Source: Gammaproteobacteria bacterium (lineage in GTDB: Bacteria > Pseudomonadota > Gammaproteobacteria > Burkholderiales > Sulfuricellaceae). From it: a stretch of DNA of 64,000 bases. Numbering within the stretch: the stretch's first letter is position 1; each line of letters starts with the position of its first letter. Of this stretch, positions 32,791-44,373 are shown one piece after another. Below the pieces are notes generated by a model that was not told the DNA's origin, searched no databases, and saw only the letters and a list, made by a program, of their open reading frames with translations. The stretch covers positions 233,783 through 297,782 of the forward strand of contig JAHJGO010000011.1 in assembly GCA_018824405.1 (NCBI GenBank), given 5' to 3'. The translations under genes were made by a program, and so were the position numbers.

Positions 32791-34007
32791 AAATCCTGAT
32801 GATTTCCGATGTCTATTTCCCGCGCATCAATGGTGTATCGACTTCCATCGCCACCTACCGCGACGAACTTGAATCACGCGGCCATGAAGTTCACCTGATT
32901 GCACCCGATTACGATGGCGTCTGCACCGCAGACGAGCGTCACGTGCGCCGTGTTCCGTCCCGCCATCTGCCTTTCGATCCGGAAGACCGCCTGCTCAAGG
33001 CCGGATGCGTGCTGCTTGAACGCGAAACGCTGAGAGATGAAGACTTTGATCTGATCCATATCCAGACACCCTTTGCCGCCCATTATCTGGGTGTAAAACT
33101 GGCGAAGGAGCTGGGCATTCCGCGCGTGGAAACCTACCATACCTACTTCGAGGAATATCTCTACCACTACCTGCCATTCCTGCCCAGGAGCCTTACCCGC
33201 TATCTGGCGCGCAGCCTGTCGCGGCGCCAGTGCAACGATCTCGATGCGCTGGTCGTGCCATCGCATGGCATGCTGGAAGTGTTGCGCGGCTATGGCATCC
33301 AGACCCGTGCGGAAATCATCCCGACCGGACTGCCGGCAGAGAATTTCACTCCGGGCGATGGAGCGGCGTTCCGCGCCCACCACGGCATTCCGCCACAGCG
33401 CCCGGTTATGCTCTATGTGGGAAGGGTGGCTTTTGAAAAGAACATCGGCTTTCTGCTGAAAGTCACGGCACGCATCCGCAAGGACATGCCAGAGGTGCTG
33501 CTGCTCGTCGCGGGTGAAGGTCCAGCGCTGGAACCGCTCAAGGTCCAGGCGGAGAAGCTCGGACTCGGCAACAACGTCCTGTTTGTCGGTTACCTCGACA
33601 GAAAAACCGAACTGCCCGACTGTTACCGCGCCGCCAATGTGTTCGTGTTCTCCTCCTGCACCGAAACCCAGGGCCTGGTGCTGCTGGAAGCCATGGCACA
33701 GGCCACGCCCGTGGTCGCCCTGGCCGAACTGGGTACCCGCGACGTGCTGCAGGAAGGACAGGGAACGCTGATTGCCGCTCATGAAGTCGAAGATTTCGCC
33801 GCCAAAACCATGTCTCTGCTGCAAAGAACGGATTTTGCCCGGCAACTGGGTGAGCGAGGATACGAATATGCCTGCGGCTGGTCGGCTGGAGCGCTGGCAG
33901 AAAAAATGCTGGATTTCTATCAAGGCGCCATCGAGCAGCATATCGAAGTCCCGACCCAGGCTGAAAGCTACGCAGAAAATGCCTGCCTGAGCACCAGCAA
34001 AGATTAG
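32787..34007 (+). CDS. GT4 glycosyltransferase (diacylglycerol glucosyltransferase-like)
   Basis: A 406-residue GT-B glycosyltransferase. The TTG start overlaps the preceding stop (TTGA) and AGGAG stands 8 bases before it. The N-terminus MKILMISDVYFPRINGVSTSIATYRDELESRGHEVHLIAPDY is typical of GT4 enzymes making glycosyl diacylglycerols. The C-terminal domain has VGRVAFEKN, LLVAGEGPA, YLDRKTELPDCYRAANVFVFSSCTETQGLVLLEAMAQATPVVA (the E-x7-E nucleotide-sugar site). In the PhoB-linked operon it would glycosylate diacylglycerol so that glycolipid replaces phospholipid; this is inferred from context and family resemblance. Confidence 0.78.
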   Translation: MKILMISDVYFPRINGVSTSIATYRDELESRGHEVHLIAPDYDGVCTADERHVRRVPSRHLPFDPEDRLLKAGCVLLERETLRDEDFDLIHIQTPFAAHYLGVKLAKELGIPRVETYHTYFEEYLYHYLPFLPRSLTRYLARSLSRRQCNDLDALVVPSHGMLEVLRGYGIQTRAEIIPTGLPAENFTPGDGAAFRAHHGIPPQRPVMLYVGRVAFEKNIGFLLKVTARIRKDMPEVLLLVAGEGPALEPLKVQAEKLGLGNNVLFVGYLDRKTELPDCYRAANVFVFSSCTETQGLVLLEAMAQATPVVALAELGTRDVLQEGQGTLIAAHEVEDFAAKTMSLLQRTDFARQLGERGYEYACGWSAGALAEKMLDFYQGAIEQHIEVPTQAESYAENACLSTSKD

Positions 34008-34023
34008 TGTTAACAGGCCCTAG
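34007..34023. repeat. 17-bp motif GTGTTAACAGGCCCTAG
   Basis: Follows directly on the stop codon of the glycosyltransferase gene. A 16 of 17 match occurs at 49186-49202 next to a gene remnant. The shared palindromic core GTTAAC and flank suggest a dispersed repeat. Confidence 0.5.
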
Positions 34024-34077
34024 CTGACACCATAACTTAACGCTGGCTTCACGCCACTGTAGCAATGGGACGCCAAG

Positions 34078-34998
34078 ATGCGTCCCATGAGCAGAACCAT
34101 TACATTCATCGCGTGGCTGATTCCATTGAGTTTTTACAGCGCCAGCGCGCATGCCTGGGGACTGTTTACCCACATTTACTTCGCCCAGCTGCTGATCTGG
34201 GCTGTGCCGCTGGCCGACCCGCGCCTGCGTCGCATCGCGCGGGAATTTCCTCGTCTGGTGATGGCTGGAGCCTGTTTGCCCGACCTGGCCATCTTTGGCA
34301 AATACGCCAAAACAGACGCATTTGCCAACAACCACCAGTGGGAAATTACCGAGAAACTGTTTCGCGAGGCGCGGGATGACCGTGAGGTCGCATTATCCAT
34401 CGGCTATGGCAGCCATCTGCTGGTAGATGTGATTGCCCACAATCACTTCGTCCCGGCACACGAGATTCTCTGGCTGGATCTGCCCATGACCACGCATATT
34501 GCCGCTGAGTGGGCCATGGATGCGCACATCCGTTCCCATCTTTTTGCCACGCCTCAGGACTTGCTGCAGCGCGAGGCGTCCGGCCTGATGGCTTATGTTG
34601 CACGGCAGTTTGGCTGCAGCGCAGAGCAGTCAAGGGCGGCCATCAGCGCCCTGGCGACAGGTGACGGCTGGCTGCGCCGCGGGCGCATCCCGCAATTGCT
34701 GTATCAGGTTGCCCGACGAGTGGACAAACCGCTGCGGCGCCGTTTTGACCACTATATCGGCGCCACCGCCGAACTGCTGCCGCAACTGGAACGCGTACTG
34801 CAGGGTGAAACCCCGTTTTTTGCCGCAGAAGCAGCCTGCCGCCTGAGTGCCCAGGCGCAGGTAAGCCGGCACAAGGAGAGCCAGATCAGGATGCGTTTAC
34901 CGCTGCCGCGTGATTTGTTCCTTCAGATCGAGATGGCGAAAGAGATCGAAGCGATGGCGGCGCCAATCAGCGTGCCGGCCATGACATCGGTAGGGTAG
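34078..34998 (+). CDS. Zinc-dependent phospholipase C-like exported protein
   Basis: A 306-residue protein with a signal peptide (ITFIAWLIPLSFYSASAHA) followed immediately by WGLFTHIYFAQLL, the N-terminal Trp/His of zinc-dependent phospholipase C (S1/P1-nuclease-like fold). Further ligands are PDLAIFGKY and GYGSHLLVDVIAHNHF (HxxxDxxxH). The metal-ligand set is visible, but the remainder diverges, so substrate specificity is unknown. It is 70 bases behind the glycosyltransferase in the PhoB-linked operon. Release of diacylglycerol from phospholipid would feed that enzyme; inferred. Its last 76 bases overlap the converging PAP2 gene. Confidence 0.68.
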   Translation: MRPMSRTITFIAWLIPLSFYSASAHAWGLFTHIYFAQLLIWAVPLADPRLRRIAREFPRLVMAGACLPDLAIFGKYAKTDAFANNHQWEITEKLFREARDDREVALSIGYGSHLLVDVIAHNHFVPAHEILWLDLPMTTHIAAEWAMDAHIRSHLFATPQDLLQREASGLMAYVARQFGCSAEQSRAAISALATGDGWLRRGRIPQLLYQVARRVDKPLRRRFDHYIGATAELLPQLERVLQGETPFFAAEAACRLSAQAQVSRHKESQIRMRLPLPRDLFLQIEMAKEIEAMAAPISVPAMTSVG

Positions 34999-35462
34999 TG
35001 CAGCCCCAGAACCAGGCGGGACAGGGCAACCAGCAGGGTAAAAGGCACCACCAGCCAGGCCAGGCCAGGATAGTAAGCCAGTATCACGATGGTAAAAGAC
35101 ACGGCGTGCAGTGTGTGACCGGAAGGAAAACTGAACTGGTCGAGTGGCGCCACCGTGACGTGAATTTCATTGTTCAGCTTGTAGGGGCGCGGCCGCAGGG
35201 TCTTGCCTTTGAGCCATTTATACAGCAGCAGGCTGGACAGCCCGACTGCCACCATGTGCAGCACCGCCGGCAGCGCTTCAAGCTGATAGCGCAGCAGCAG
35301 GGCCAGCATCAGGACATACCAGAACACCCCGTTTCCCAGTCGGCTCACCATGCTGAACATGGCATTCAGCAGGCGCCCGTGGCTAATCCGGTTAAAACGC
35401 AGGGTCAGGACATGTTCGTGTTCACAAATCCGGGACAAACGACAGCCGAGCTTTTCTATCAT
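34923..35462 (-). CDS. PAP2-family membrane phosphatase
   Basis: A 179-residue membrane phosphatase from the ATG at 35462 (GGGAG 8 bases upstream, start inside the end of the glycosyltransferase gene; the longer frame is antisense-like). Catalytic motifs: KGKTLRPRP, PSGHTLH and SRLVLGLHYPTDVMAG, the three PAP2 signatures. It has about five helices. Such enzymes dephosphorylate phosphatidic acid to diacylglycerol or act on undecaprenyl pyrophosphate. With the neighbouring DgkA and glycosyltransferase it fits lipid turnover. The 3' end overlaps the PLC-like gene by 76 bases, so the two mRNAs are antisense there. Confidence 0.85.
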   Translation of the reverse strand: MIEKLGCRLSRICEHEHVLTLRFNRISHGRLLNAMFSMVSRLGNGVFWYVLMLALLLRYQLEALPAVLHMVAVGLSSLLLYKWLKGKTLRPRPYKLNNEIHVTVAPLDQFSFPSGHTLHAVSFTIVILAYYPGLAWLVVPFTLLVALSRLVLGLHYPTDVMAGTLIGAAIASISFAISI

Positions 35463-36654
35463 GACAGCGCTCCCATTGTTGTACGGTATCTGAAATAAGC
35501 CGCTCAAATCGGTCATGTACCCGATTCCAGTCGATTTTCTCGGCTGTCGTCCGGGCATTGAGGCCCATGCGCCGGGCATCATCCACATTGGCACCGAGTC
35601 GCTGCGCCTTTGAAATGAAGTCGTGCGCATCGTCGAAAGCCGCGCGCAGGCCATTTTCGCCATGGCGGATATGCTCCCTGGCGGCAGCGCAATCGTAAGC
35701 CACTACCGGCAGGCCGCTTGCCATGGCTTCAAGCACTACATTGCCAAAGGTTTCGGTGATGCTGGGAAACAGAAACAGGTCAGCGGAAGCGTAATGTTCC
35801 GCAAGATCCTCGCCCATGCGCATGCCGGCAAAGATGACGTCCGGATGCATGGCCTGCAGTTTCGCGCGTTCCGGCCCGTCGCCCACCATCACCAGCTTCA
35901 TGCTCGGACGCACGATCTGCATTTGGCGAAAGGCATCCATCAGCAGATGCAGATTTTTCTCCGCCGCGATACGACCGACATAAAGCACCACCAGACGCTT
36001 GTCACTCACACCCCAGGACTGGCGCAAAAGCTTGTTCCAGCGCGAGGGATGGAACAGTTGTGTGTCCACGCCTCGTGACAGCACCTGGAGATTTCTGATC
36101 CCCATCCCTGCCAGTTCGTGACGCACCGCCTCAGTCGGTACCAGCGTGCAATGCGAGCGATTGTGGAACCAGCGCAGATACATGCCAATCGCCTTGCTCA
36201 TCAAGGCGGCACCGTAATATCTGCTGTAGGCGTGAAAGTTGGTATGAAATTCGGAAATCACCGGCAGGCGCAATTGTTTCGCAGCAGCAATGGCGGACCA
36301 GCCGAGCGGGCCTTCCGTCACCACCTGCACCAGGTGTGGACGGCGACGCTTCCACAGCGCAAGCAACTCGGCCTTGGCCGGCAAACCCATCCTGAGATCC
36401 TGATAACGCGGCATCGGCACGCTGTGCACCAGCACTTCGTCAAAAGAAACGCTACTTTCACCCTGCTCTTCATGGTTCTGCCGCGGGCGAATCAGCTGGA
36501 CCTGGTGATAGCGGCAGATCAGCCCCTGCACCATGCGCTGGGCCGTCATCGCCACGCCATTCACCTCGGGCGGATAGGTCTCGGTCACCACAGCGACGCG
36601 CAGCGCGGGGCCCGAACTGGGATGATCAAGCAATAAGCCTGGAATATCTTTCAT
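35422..36654 (-). CDS. GT4 glycosyltransferase (MgtA/SqdX-like)
   Basis: A 410-residue GT-B enzyme from the ATG at 36654 (AGGA 8 bases upstream); the open frame extends 14 codons further. The N-terminal fold reads LRVAVVTETYPPEVNGVAMTAQRMVQGL; FHTNFHAYSRYYG is a typical MgtA/SqdX acceptor-side motif. In the C-terminal half, YVGRIAAEKN, LVMVGDGPERAKL and FLFPSITETFGNVVLEAMASGLPVV bind the nucleotide sugar. Homologues mannosylate or glucosylate diacylglycerol or make sulfolipid. The PhoB-like repeats 55 bases upstream link it to phosphate limitation. PAP2 follows, overlapping by 41 bases. Confidence 0.8.
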   Translation of the reverse strand: MKDIPGLLLDHPSSGPALRVAVVTETYPPEVNGVAMTAQRMVQGLICRYHQVQLIRPRQNHEEQGESSVSFDEVLVHSVPMPRYQDLRMGLPAKAELLALWKRRRPHLVQVVTEGPLGWSAIAAAKQLRLPVISEFHTNFHAYSRYYGAALMSKAIGMYLRWFHNRSHCTLVPTEAVRHELAGMGIRNLQVLSRGVDTQLFHPSRWNKLLRQSWGVSDKRLVVLYVGRIAAEKNLHLLMDAFRQMQIVRPSMKLVMVGDGPERAKLQAMHPDVIFAGMRMGEDLAEHYASADLFLFPSITETFGNVVLEAMASGLPVVAYDCAAAREHIRHGENGLRAAFDDAHDFISKAQRLGANVDDARRMGLNARTTAEKIDWNRVHDRFERLISDTVQQWERCHDRKARLSFVPDL

Positions 36655-36708
36655 GCTGGAATCCTGATGCACTGTTCCAGCACTGTGCCCCGGCAAGAAG
36701 AAAATTTA

Positions 36709-36737
36709 ATGACAAAGACGTGATGTTTCGGTGACAG
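36709..36737 (-). promoter_or_regulatory. Three PhoB-like 11-bp-phased repeats
   Basis: On the minus strand CTGTCAC (36737-36731), ACATCAC (36726-36720) and TTGTCAT (36715-36709) recur every 11 bases. The outer two match the PhoB half-site at 7 and 6 of 7 and the middle one keeps the TCAC core. The array ends 54 bases before the glycosyltransferase start. A TTAAAT -10-like element lies ten bases after the second repeat. Confidence 0.65.
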
Positions 36738-36818
36738 GAAGCGTCAAAGCGAGATAAGCCCCTAATAATCGTGCTTCAAAGAGGGCAATTGAGAATGGGA
36801 AAAGGATGCAGATGGCAG

Positions 36819-37190
36819 CTATCCTGCCAGGACCAGTCCCCACACGGTCACGACATTGAGCAGGCCCAGCAGCACGGCTGCGCTGCCGATGTCCTTGGCG
36901 CGTTTGGCGAGCTTGTGGTTTTCCAGCGAGATGCGGTCCACGGTGGCTTCGATGGCGGAATTCACCAGCTCGATGATCAGCACCAGCAGCACGCTGGCCA
37001 CCATCAGCGCCTTGCCCATGCCGGCAACGGGCAGGAACAGCGCCAGCGGGATCAGCAGCAGCGAGAGGGCCACTTCCTGACGGAAAGCATCCTCATGGCG
37101 GTAGGCTGCACTCAGGCCGGCGAAAGAATAATGCATGGCATTCCACACCCGACGCAGACCGGTTTTTCCCTTGAAGGGACTTTGCTCCAT
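36819..37190 (-). CDS. dgkA: Diacylglycerol kinase
   Basis: A 123-residue enzyme from the ATG at 37190 (GAGG 8 bases upstream), the same length as Escherichia coli DgkA. Three membrane helices and the catalytic IIELVNSAIEATVDRISLENHKLAKRAKDIGSAAVLL are clear. It phosphorylates diacylglycerol to phosphatidic acid. In a neighbourhood with PAP2, the PLC-like protein and two diacylglycerol-type glycosyltransferases it would control the diacylglycerol pool. It follows the CYTH-CHAD gene by 34 bases. Confidence 0.93.
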   Translation of the reverse strand: MEQSPFKGKTGLRRVWNAMHYSFAGLSAAYRHEDAFRQEVALSLLLIPLALFLPVAGMGKALMVASVLLVLIIELVNSAIEATVDRISLENHKLAKRAKDIGSAAVLLGLLNVVTVWGLVLAG

Positions 37191-37224
37191 GGTTTTTTCC
37201 TCGATCAAATCATTTGTCTCCGCA

Positions 37225-38748
37225 TTATTTCCAGAACGGGCGGCAGCGATAATATTTCTGCCACGCCGCGTCCATGCTGGTCAGATGTACGGTCACATCA
37301 TGCCCGCACCAGCCCGCAACGGTAGCTATAGCCGACGGCCCTGACATGGACAGGTGCTGAAGCAGGATGTCGGTGGTCGCCGCATCGTTCAGTACACCCA
37401 GTTCGTCCTGTAACACGGCCAGAGCCTCAATATATTTGCGCGCAGCCTTGCGCGGGAACAGTGAGGCAAAAAATTCGGTAGCGTAGCGGAGTTTTTTTAC
37501 AGCAATGCGAACTTCATGCCGTTCTTTGGCCGGCATGGCCAATAATGCAGAGCCGTGCTGATGCACGGTTTTGTGGCAGGTCGTCAACGCCTGCTGCGCC
37601 AGTGCAAGAATCGGGGCGTCAAGCCGTTGTTTCTGTTCGAAGCTGACATGGGCGTGCCAGCCATCCGCCATCAGCCAGGTGCCCAGGCTGAGCAGCATGC
37701 GGTCGTAGCGGTGCGAGCGCAAGGCCATGTGTGCCTCGTTTCTGGCCGCCACCTGAGCCTTGCAGGCCTCCTTATACAGATCTTTCAAACCCTGATCGGT
37801 GGAAAACTGCCGGAGAACGGGCGGCAAAGTCTGAGTGACGAATACATCCCAGTTGCGCGCCGGACCCAGTGCATTGGCCAGCCATTTCAATTCATCCGCA
37901 ATGTCGGCATAACTTTCCTGGGAAATGGCCGATTTGAACTGGGGCAAGAGCGAACGCAGGCGTCGTAGCGCGACCCGGATCTGGTGAATATTTTCGGGGT
38001 TGTCACTGTGCAAAGCGCCTTCCTGGTTTGCTGTCCAGTGGCTGATGCAGTTCCAGGCGATGGTCTGGAAAGCCGTTTTCACACTCATTTCCCGGGCCAG
38101 ATCGAGCGCCACTGCCTTGACTACCGGAGAATTCGCCGCCTGGCTAAGGCGATAGCCACGATCGGCCTTGTTCACATTTTCCAGCCGCAGCGGGATGGTC
38201 TGCTGCAGTTCCAGCGCCGCCTCGAACAGGCGCGCAGGATTGCCCTGTTTCAGTTCCAGCTCGATTTCGCATACCGGCGCACTTTTGTCACCGCTCTTAA
38301 CCGCACCCTGATCAAGCGCCAGCTCTAGCGCATCGCCGTTGTCCCACTGCAGTTGCCACGTGGTGCGTTTGAATTCCGTAATAAACACCGCTTGCAACTT
38401 GTCCCGCACTGCGGCGGATGAAAACAGCTTGAGCAGGGATGGGTCGGTGATCTTGGTGAGGTCTGGGCGATCATGCGCCACCTCCTCCTCCCATTCGCCC
38501 CTCTGGTGCAGGCCCGCCCGCACGCCACCTCCCCCTTTTACCGTCTGTATCCAGTGCGAGCCAATGCGGCGCACTCGCAGGGCAACACGCTGCTGGCGCA
38601 GGCTCAAATCAGGCGTATCGAAGTAAATGCTGAGCAGGTTGCGAGAACGTGCCCGACCGTTGGCATGAGCCTTGAGCAAAGGATGGCGGCGAAACCGGGC
38701 GATATCCGCCGGGTTGATGAGTAGCTTGAGTTCGATTTCAGTGGCCAT
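37225..38748 (-). CDS. CYTH-CHAD domain protein
   Basis: A 507-residue protein. The CYTH domain (residues 1-205) opens with the ExExK signature (TEIELKLLINPADIARF) and carries the many acidic/basic ligands of the triphosphate tunnel (RNLLSIYFDTPDLSLRQQRVALRVRR; ELELKQG). The CHAD domain (about 220-505) is helical with repeated His/Lys-rich stretches (ENIHQIRVALRRLRSLL; RHEVRIAVKKLRYATEFFASLFP). CYTH binds inorganic triphosphate or polyphosphate and CHAD binds polyphosphate granules. In this gene setting it fits phosphate storage. It lies between the rhodanese gene and dgkA on one strand. Confidence 0.9.
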   Translation of the reverse strand: MATEIELKLLINPADIARFRRHPLLKAHANGRARSRNLLSIYFDTPDLSLRQQRVALRVRRIGSHWIQTVKGGGGVRAGLHQRGEWEEEVAHDRPDLTKITDPSLLKLFSSAAVRDKLQAVFITEFKRTTWQLQWDNGDALELALDQGAVKSGDKSAPVCEIELELKQGNPARLFEAALELQQTIPLRLENVNKADRGYRLSQAANSPVVKAVALDLAREMSVKTAFQTIAWNCISHWTANQEGALHSDNPENIHQIRVALRRLRSLLPQFKSAISQESYADIADELKWLANALGPARNWDVFVTQTLPPVLRQFSTDQGLKDLYKEACKAQVAARNEAHMALRSHRYDRMLLSLGTWLMADGWHAHVSFEQKQRLDAPILALAQQALTTCHKTVHQHGSALLAMPAKERHEVRIAVKKLRYATEFFASLFPRKAARKYIEALAVLQDELGVLNDAATTDILLQHLSMSGPSAIATVAGWCGHDVTVHLTSMDAAWQKYYRCRPFWK

Positions 38749-38798
38749 GCCGACAGTCTGCTTTCAAAAAGGGGACTTTCTTTACCTTGACCCGGCCA

Positions 38799-39185
38799 TC
38801 AGGTCTGTGTCCAGGGCAATCCCTCAACGCGCCAGCCATTGACCGTGTTGCGGTGATAGTTGTCATCGAGGTCGCCCTCGAAACCGTTCAGCACGTTGTA
38901 CACTTCAGTGAGCCCGGCCTGTTCCAGCACCAGCCCGGCCTCCACCGAGCGCCGCCCGGAACGGCAGATCAGCACCACCGGGCGGTTGATGCTGGCGGCG
39001 GTTTTGACGTGCGAGACGAAGTGCGGGTTAACTTCCCAGTCGGGTGCATCCACCCAGGGAATCAGGATCGAGCCGTCGGGGTGGCCGACGAAGAGGAATT
39101 CCATCTCGCTGCGCACGTCGATGAACACGGCCTCGCGGCGGGTGTGCAGAAAATCATGGGCCTGCTTGGGGGTGAGGTGTTCCAT
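38799..39185 (-). CDS. Single-domain rhodanese-like sulfurtransferase
   Basis: A 128-residue protein with one rhodanese domain (EVDVRSEMEFLFVGHPDGSILIPWVD-type core). The active loop is VLICRSGRRS, with the catalytic Cys at about residue 82. Cytoplasmic (no signal). The substrate is unknown. The GT-rich 75-base gap before divergent metH holds both promoters but no obvious riboswitch. Confidence 0.9.
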   Translation of the reverse strand: MEHLTPKQAHDFLHTRREAVFIDVRSEMEFLFVGHPDGSILIPWVDAPDWEVNPHFVSHVKTAASINRPVVLICRSGRRSVEAGLVLEQAGLTEVYNVLNGFEGDLDDNYHRNTVNGWRVEGLPWTQT

Positions 39186-39260
39186 AATCCTTCTCGTTCA
39201 GGGAGTTGGGTGATAGTGGTATTATTACACCCTTTTCCGCCCGAATAACACCGCACAATC

Positions 39261-43079
<3,819 letters not shown>

Positions 43080-43124
43080 TGGTGGAACAAGCGCGTTTCG
43101 CTTGATTGATCGCACCGTTAAGCG

Positions 43125-43146
43125 CATGATTCATGGCATTGATAAT
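43125..43146 (+). promoter_or_regulatory. Candidate promoter/operator of the toxin-antitoxin pair
   Basis: GATAAT (43141-43146) is a near-consensus -10. CATGA-T-TCATG (43125-43135) is a perfect 5-bp inverted repeat just upstream, such as autoregulated antitoxins bind. No good -35 is evident. Confidence 0.3.
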
Positions 43147-43166
43147 AGTATTTTCGGAGGCGTGCC

Positions 43167-43424
43167 ATGTCGCATCTGACAGCGAACGACTTGAAAACAA
43201 AAGGGGTGGCGGCGATCGAAGCCGTGCTTGAGCAGCATTCCGAGGCGATTGTTTCGGTGCGTGGCAAGGAGCGTTTTGTGGTGATGGATATCGCGCAATA
43301 TCATTACCTGCGTGAATGCGAGCTGGAAGCGGCGCTGGTCGAAACCCGTGCCGACCTCGCTGCGGGACGGTTTGTGCAGGAGTCGCCCGAGGAACACGTG
43401 GCACGGGTGAAACCGGTTGCATGA
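43167..43424 (+). CDS. Type II antitoxin, Phd/YefM family
   Basis: An 85-residue DNA-binding-type antitoxin. The N-terminus MSHLTANDLKTKGVAAIEAVLEQHSEAIVSVRGKERFVVMDIAQYHYLRECELEAAL is typical of Phd/YefM antitoxins, which fold as a beta-alpha DNA-binding head and a flexible toxin-wrapping tail (ALVETRADLAAGRFVQESPEEHVARV). GGAGG lies before the ATG. It overlaps the toxin gene by 4 bases (ATGA). Confidence 0.85.
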   Translation: MSHLTANDLKTKGVAAIEAVLEQHSEAIVSVRGKERFVVMDIAQYHYLRECELEAALVETRADLAAGRFVQESPEEHVARVKPVA

Positions 43425-43696
43425 GCTACCGGCTGGTTTTCACCGAGCAATACACAAAACGCGCGGCGCGTTTTCTCAAGCGGCACCCCGACCTGGAAAA
43501 ACAGTACCTGAAAACACTGCAATTGCTGGAGCTGAATCCTCATCATCCCTCATTGCGCCTGCATCCCCTGAGTGGAAAACTGCAGACGCTCCATGCGGTT
43601 TCGATCAATCTTTCGTATCGCATCACGCTGGAACTGCTGATTCAGGATGAACAGATCATTCCGGTGAACGTGGGCGATCATGATGCTGTGTATTGA
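43421..43696 (+). CDS. Type II toxin, RelE/ParE superfamily
   Basis: A 91-residue protein starting at the ATG that overlaps the antitoxin stop. RLVFTEQYTKRAARFLKRHPDLEKQYLKTLQLLELNPHHPSLRLHPLSGKLQTLHAVSINLSYRITLELLIQDEQIIPVNVGDHDAVY matches the RelE/YafQ/ParE fold: a basic N-terminal helix, LHPLSGKL, then SYRI and VGDHD-Y at the end (mRNA interferase-like). No nearby partner differs from it. The module is inserted between metH and trpG without disturbing either gene. Confidence 0.85.
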   Translation: MSYRLVFTEQYTKRAARFLKRHPDLEKQYLKTLQLLELNPHHPSLRLHPLSGKLQTLHAVSINLSYRITLELLIQDEQIIPVNVGDHDAVY

Positions 43697-43800
43697 GATG
43701 GCACCCATGCGCCACTCGGCGCTGACTGTGAAATAATGTCATGATTCAAATGTATCAAACCAATGAAAATTTTAACTAAATCAATACGCTGGGCTCTTTC

Positions 43801-44373
43801 ATGCTATTAATGATCGACAACTACGATTCTTTTACCTACAACCTGGTGCAGTACTTCGGCGAACTGGGCGAGGATGTGCGGGTATATCGCAATGACGAGA
43901 TTACCGTGGAACAGGTGGCCGCGCTCAATCCCGACCATATCGTGATTTCGCCCGGCCCCTGTTCTCCCACCGAGGCCGGTATTTCGGTGGCGGTGATCCA
44001 GGAGTTCTCCGGCAAGGTGCCGCTCCTGGGCGTGTGTCTCGGCCACCAGAGCATCGGCCAGGCATTCGGCGGCAAGATCATCCACGCCAAGCAGCTCATG
44101 CACGGCAAGACCTCGCTGATCCACCACAAGGATACGGGTGTGTTCAAGGGTCTGCCCAATCCCTTCACCGCCACGCGTTACCACTCGCTGGTGATCGAGC
44201 GCGAAAGCATGCCGGATTGCCTGGAAATCACCGCCTGGACCGATGACGGCGAGATCATGGGGGTGCGTCACAAGACCCTGCAGGTGGAGGGCGTGCAGTT
44301 CCATCCGGAATCCATCCTGACCGAGCATGGCCACCAGATGCTGGCCAATTTCCTCAAGGAGAAGCGCGCATGA
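43801..44373 (+). CDS. trpG: Anthranilate synthase component II (glutamine amidotransferase)
   Basis: A 190-residue class I glutamine amidotransferase. The catalytic triad is visible: nucleophile Cys in [17 protein letters not shown], and His/Glu in [15 protein letters not shown]; the oxyanion motif is [11 protein letters not shown]. It supplies ammonia to TrpE for anthranilate synthesis; trpE is not in this window. Overlaps trpD by ATGA. Confidence 0.95.
   Translation: MLLMIDNYDSFTYNLVQYFGELGEDVRVYRNDEITVEQVAALNPDHIVISPGPCSPTEAGISVAVIQEFSGKVPLLGVCLGHQSIGQAFGGKIIHAKQLMHGKTSLIHHKDTGVFKGLPNPFTATRYHSLVIERESMPDCLEITAWTDDGEIMGVRHKTLQVEGVQFHPESILTEHGHQMLANFLKEKRA

Noticed and set aside
39186-39260. 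Cobalamin riboswitch before metH
   Set aside because: The interval is only 75 bases and shows no B12-box-like sequence.
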